From Polynucleobacter sp. AP-Latsch-80-C2 (lineage in GTDB: Bacteria; Pseudomonadota; Gammaproteobacteria; Burkholderiales; Burkholderiaceae), in contig NZ_JACVOY010000002.1 of the NCBI RefSeq assembly GCF_018882185.1, positions 295,945 through 359,944 on the forward strand: DNA of 64,000 nucleotides, read 5' to 3'. Shown here piece after piece: positions 63,415 to 64,000 of this stretch. The position numbers were made by a program, and so were the translations under genes. The notes below the pieces were generated by a model. That model worked only from the letters and a program-made list of their open reading frames with translations. It did not search any database and was not told where the DNA came from. How positions within the stretch are numbered: the stretch's first letter is position 1; each line of letters starts with the position of its first letter.

Positions 63415-64000
63415 TGACAATAGCAACTTTGGCAGTAAACGCAGTAAATCCTTCAATTAACTTGGCAGCCCTGAATGTGCCTGTAACGGTTGTCGTGTCA
63501 AACACGACACCTGCAGTTCAAGCAAGCTCTGTCGAACAATTGAAGTCCTTGGAAACTGCTCGTATCAGCTGGGAAACTACTGAGCTTGCCCAGTCTAATA
63601 ATCGCTTGTATTCCATCTTGCAACAGGCTTACCAGTTTTACTTGGTAATGAAGCAGGACGAGAGCAAAGATATTCGTAAGGAAAAGCAAGCAGCATTAGA
63701 TGCTTTTATTGAGGAGCATGGCTATACAAACAGCTTTGGCGCCACAACACACGATATGACTCGAGTTGTTAAGTGCGTATTTGGTGTTAATCGCCGTCGT
63801 GTCAGCGCTTATTCGATTGCTTTGCGTGAAGCCTTGCGTCAAGAGGTTGGAGTCAAAGACTTAATCGTCTTTATGCAAGAAAACGGTGGTGTTGAGCAAA
63901 TTCGTATGGGTGGCACTAAGCCTTTGTCAGCTACCAAGCGTGCTGAGCTTGTTAAAGCCGAAGTAAGCGAAGCTGTGATCAGTAAGGTGAAGTTTGACGC
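63415..64000 (+). CDS. Unrecognised element protein with in-frame palindrome (3' end outside window)
   Basis: An open frame from an ATG with AAGGAG seven bases upstream to the window edge (195 codons). The first 45 residues are low-complexity (Ala, Val, Asn, Thr). There follow a helical, charged part (LETARISWETTELAQSNNRLYSILQQAYQFYLVMKQDESKDIRKEKQAALDAFIEEHGY) and a basic region VFGVNRRRVSAYSIALREALRQEVGV (about residues 125-150). I do not recognise it. The palindrome TGTCGTGT-CAA-ACACGACA lies inside codons 26-32 and is read as VVSNTT-like residues. The stop lies beyond the window. Confidence 0.7.
63491..63509 (-). repeat. Element palindrome copy 3, inside a reading frame
   Basis: TGTCGTGT-CAA-ACACGACA; read on the - strand it has the centre TTG and the GG flank of copy 1, identical over 21 bases. 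It lies 76 bases into the last gene and is translated in frame. Confidence 0.85.

Noticed and set aside
57949..63509. CRISPR array from the repeated palindromes
   Set aside because: The copies are 1-3.5 kb apart and separated by genes, with no regular spacers and no cas genes.
57949..63509. ParB parS or KorB sites
   Set aside because: The sequence TGTCGTGT-N3-ACACGACA does not match the known parS or KorB site consensus and no parAB genes are in the window.

Overview
The window looks like the chromosome of a small-genome, moderate-GC betaproteobacterium of the Burkholderiaceae, most likely Polynucleobacter or a close relative. This is judged from protein similarity by eye and from Burkholderiales-type gene order (ubiE-Tim44-ubiJ-ubiB-DUF502-aspS-nudB, lptD-surA-pdxA-rsmA, dusB-fis-purH-ruvCAB). 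Genes are very tightly packed, with many 1-30 bp overlaps. About 56 kb is core chromosome and the last 7.5 kb is the left end of an integrated mobile element.

Positions 1-17.3 kb (mostly + strand): the C-terminal part of a large FAD/Fe-S oxidoreductase, a DUF971 protein, the ubiquinone genes ubiE, ubiJ and ubiB, a Tim44-like protein, DUF502, aspS, nudB, an Atm1-type ABC exporter, glycerate kinase, pyrC, RNase P RNA (rnpB), an OsmC protein (- strand), rplM-rpsI, argC and erpA. Between the OsmC gene and rplM there is a good promoter followed about 100 nt later by a strong terminator. This is a candidate small RNA or attenuated leader with CCUCC motifs.

Positions 17.3-29.4 kb (mostly - strand; tyrS is +): anmK, ruvB-ruvA-ruvC, purH, fis, dusB, a UbiH-type monooxygenase, pepP, murU and amgK. 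AnmK together with AmgK and MurU points to the MurNAc recycling route that bypasses de novo synthesis. Positions 29.4-35.2 kb (+): lptD-surA-pdxA-rsmA, outer-membrane biogenesis. Positions 35.2-45.1 kb (-): plsC, gmhB, glyS, glyQ, lnt, corC, ybeY, miaB and an ion antiporter. The phoH/ybeZ gene usually found between miaB and ybeY is missing. Positions 45.2-56.4 kb: a mixed set (rhodanese, OsmC, small envelope proteins, an Amt transporter with NtrC-like palindromes, gamma-carbonic anhydrase, AEC carrier, maleylacetoacetate isomerase, TRIC channel, gamma-glutamyltransferase, an MHS-family transporter, MOSC protein, an orphan solute-binding lipoprotein and a hypothetical protein).

Positions 56.48-64.0 kb: an integrative element. 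A tRNA-Met(CAT) gene is cut exactly after its anticodon loop, and a full-length tyrosine integrase follows. Next comes a CadR/CadA heavy-metal resistance cargo with a textbook 19-bp-spacer MerR promoter and a Met-rich periplasmic protein. After that come a catalytic-domain-only tyrosine recombinase preceded by large inverted repeats, an unrecognised 315-aa protein and an unrecognised protein that runs off the window. A palindrome, TGTCGTGT-N3-ACACGACA, occurs three times exactly and once degenerately, only inside this element: after integrase 1, after the metal cargo, after recombinase 2, and in frame inside the last gene. This palindrome family with the two recombinases and two unknown proteins is the strongest candidate here for an undescribed system. 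The right end of the element lies outside the window.
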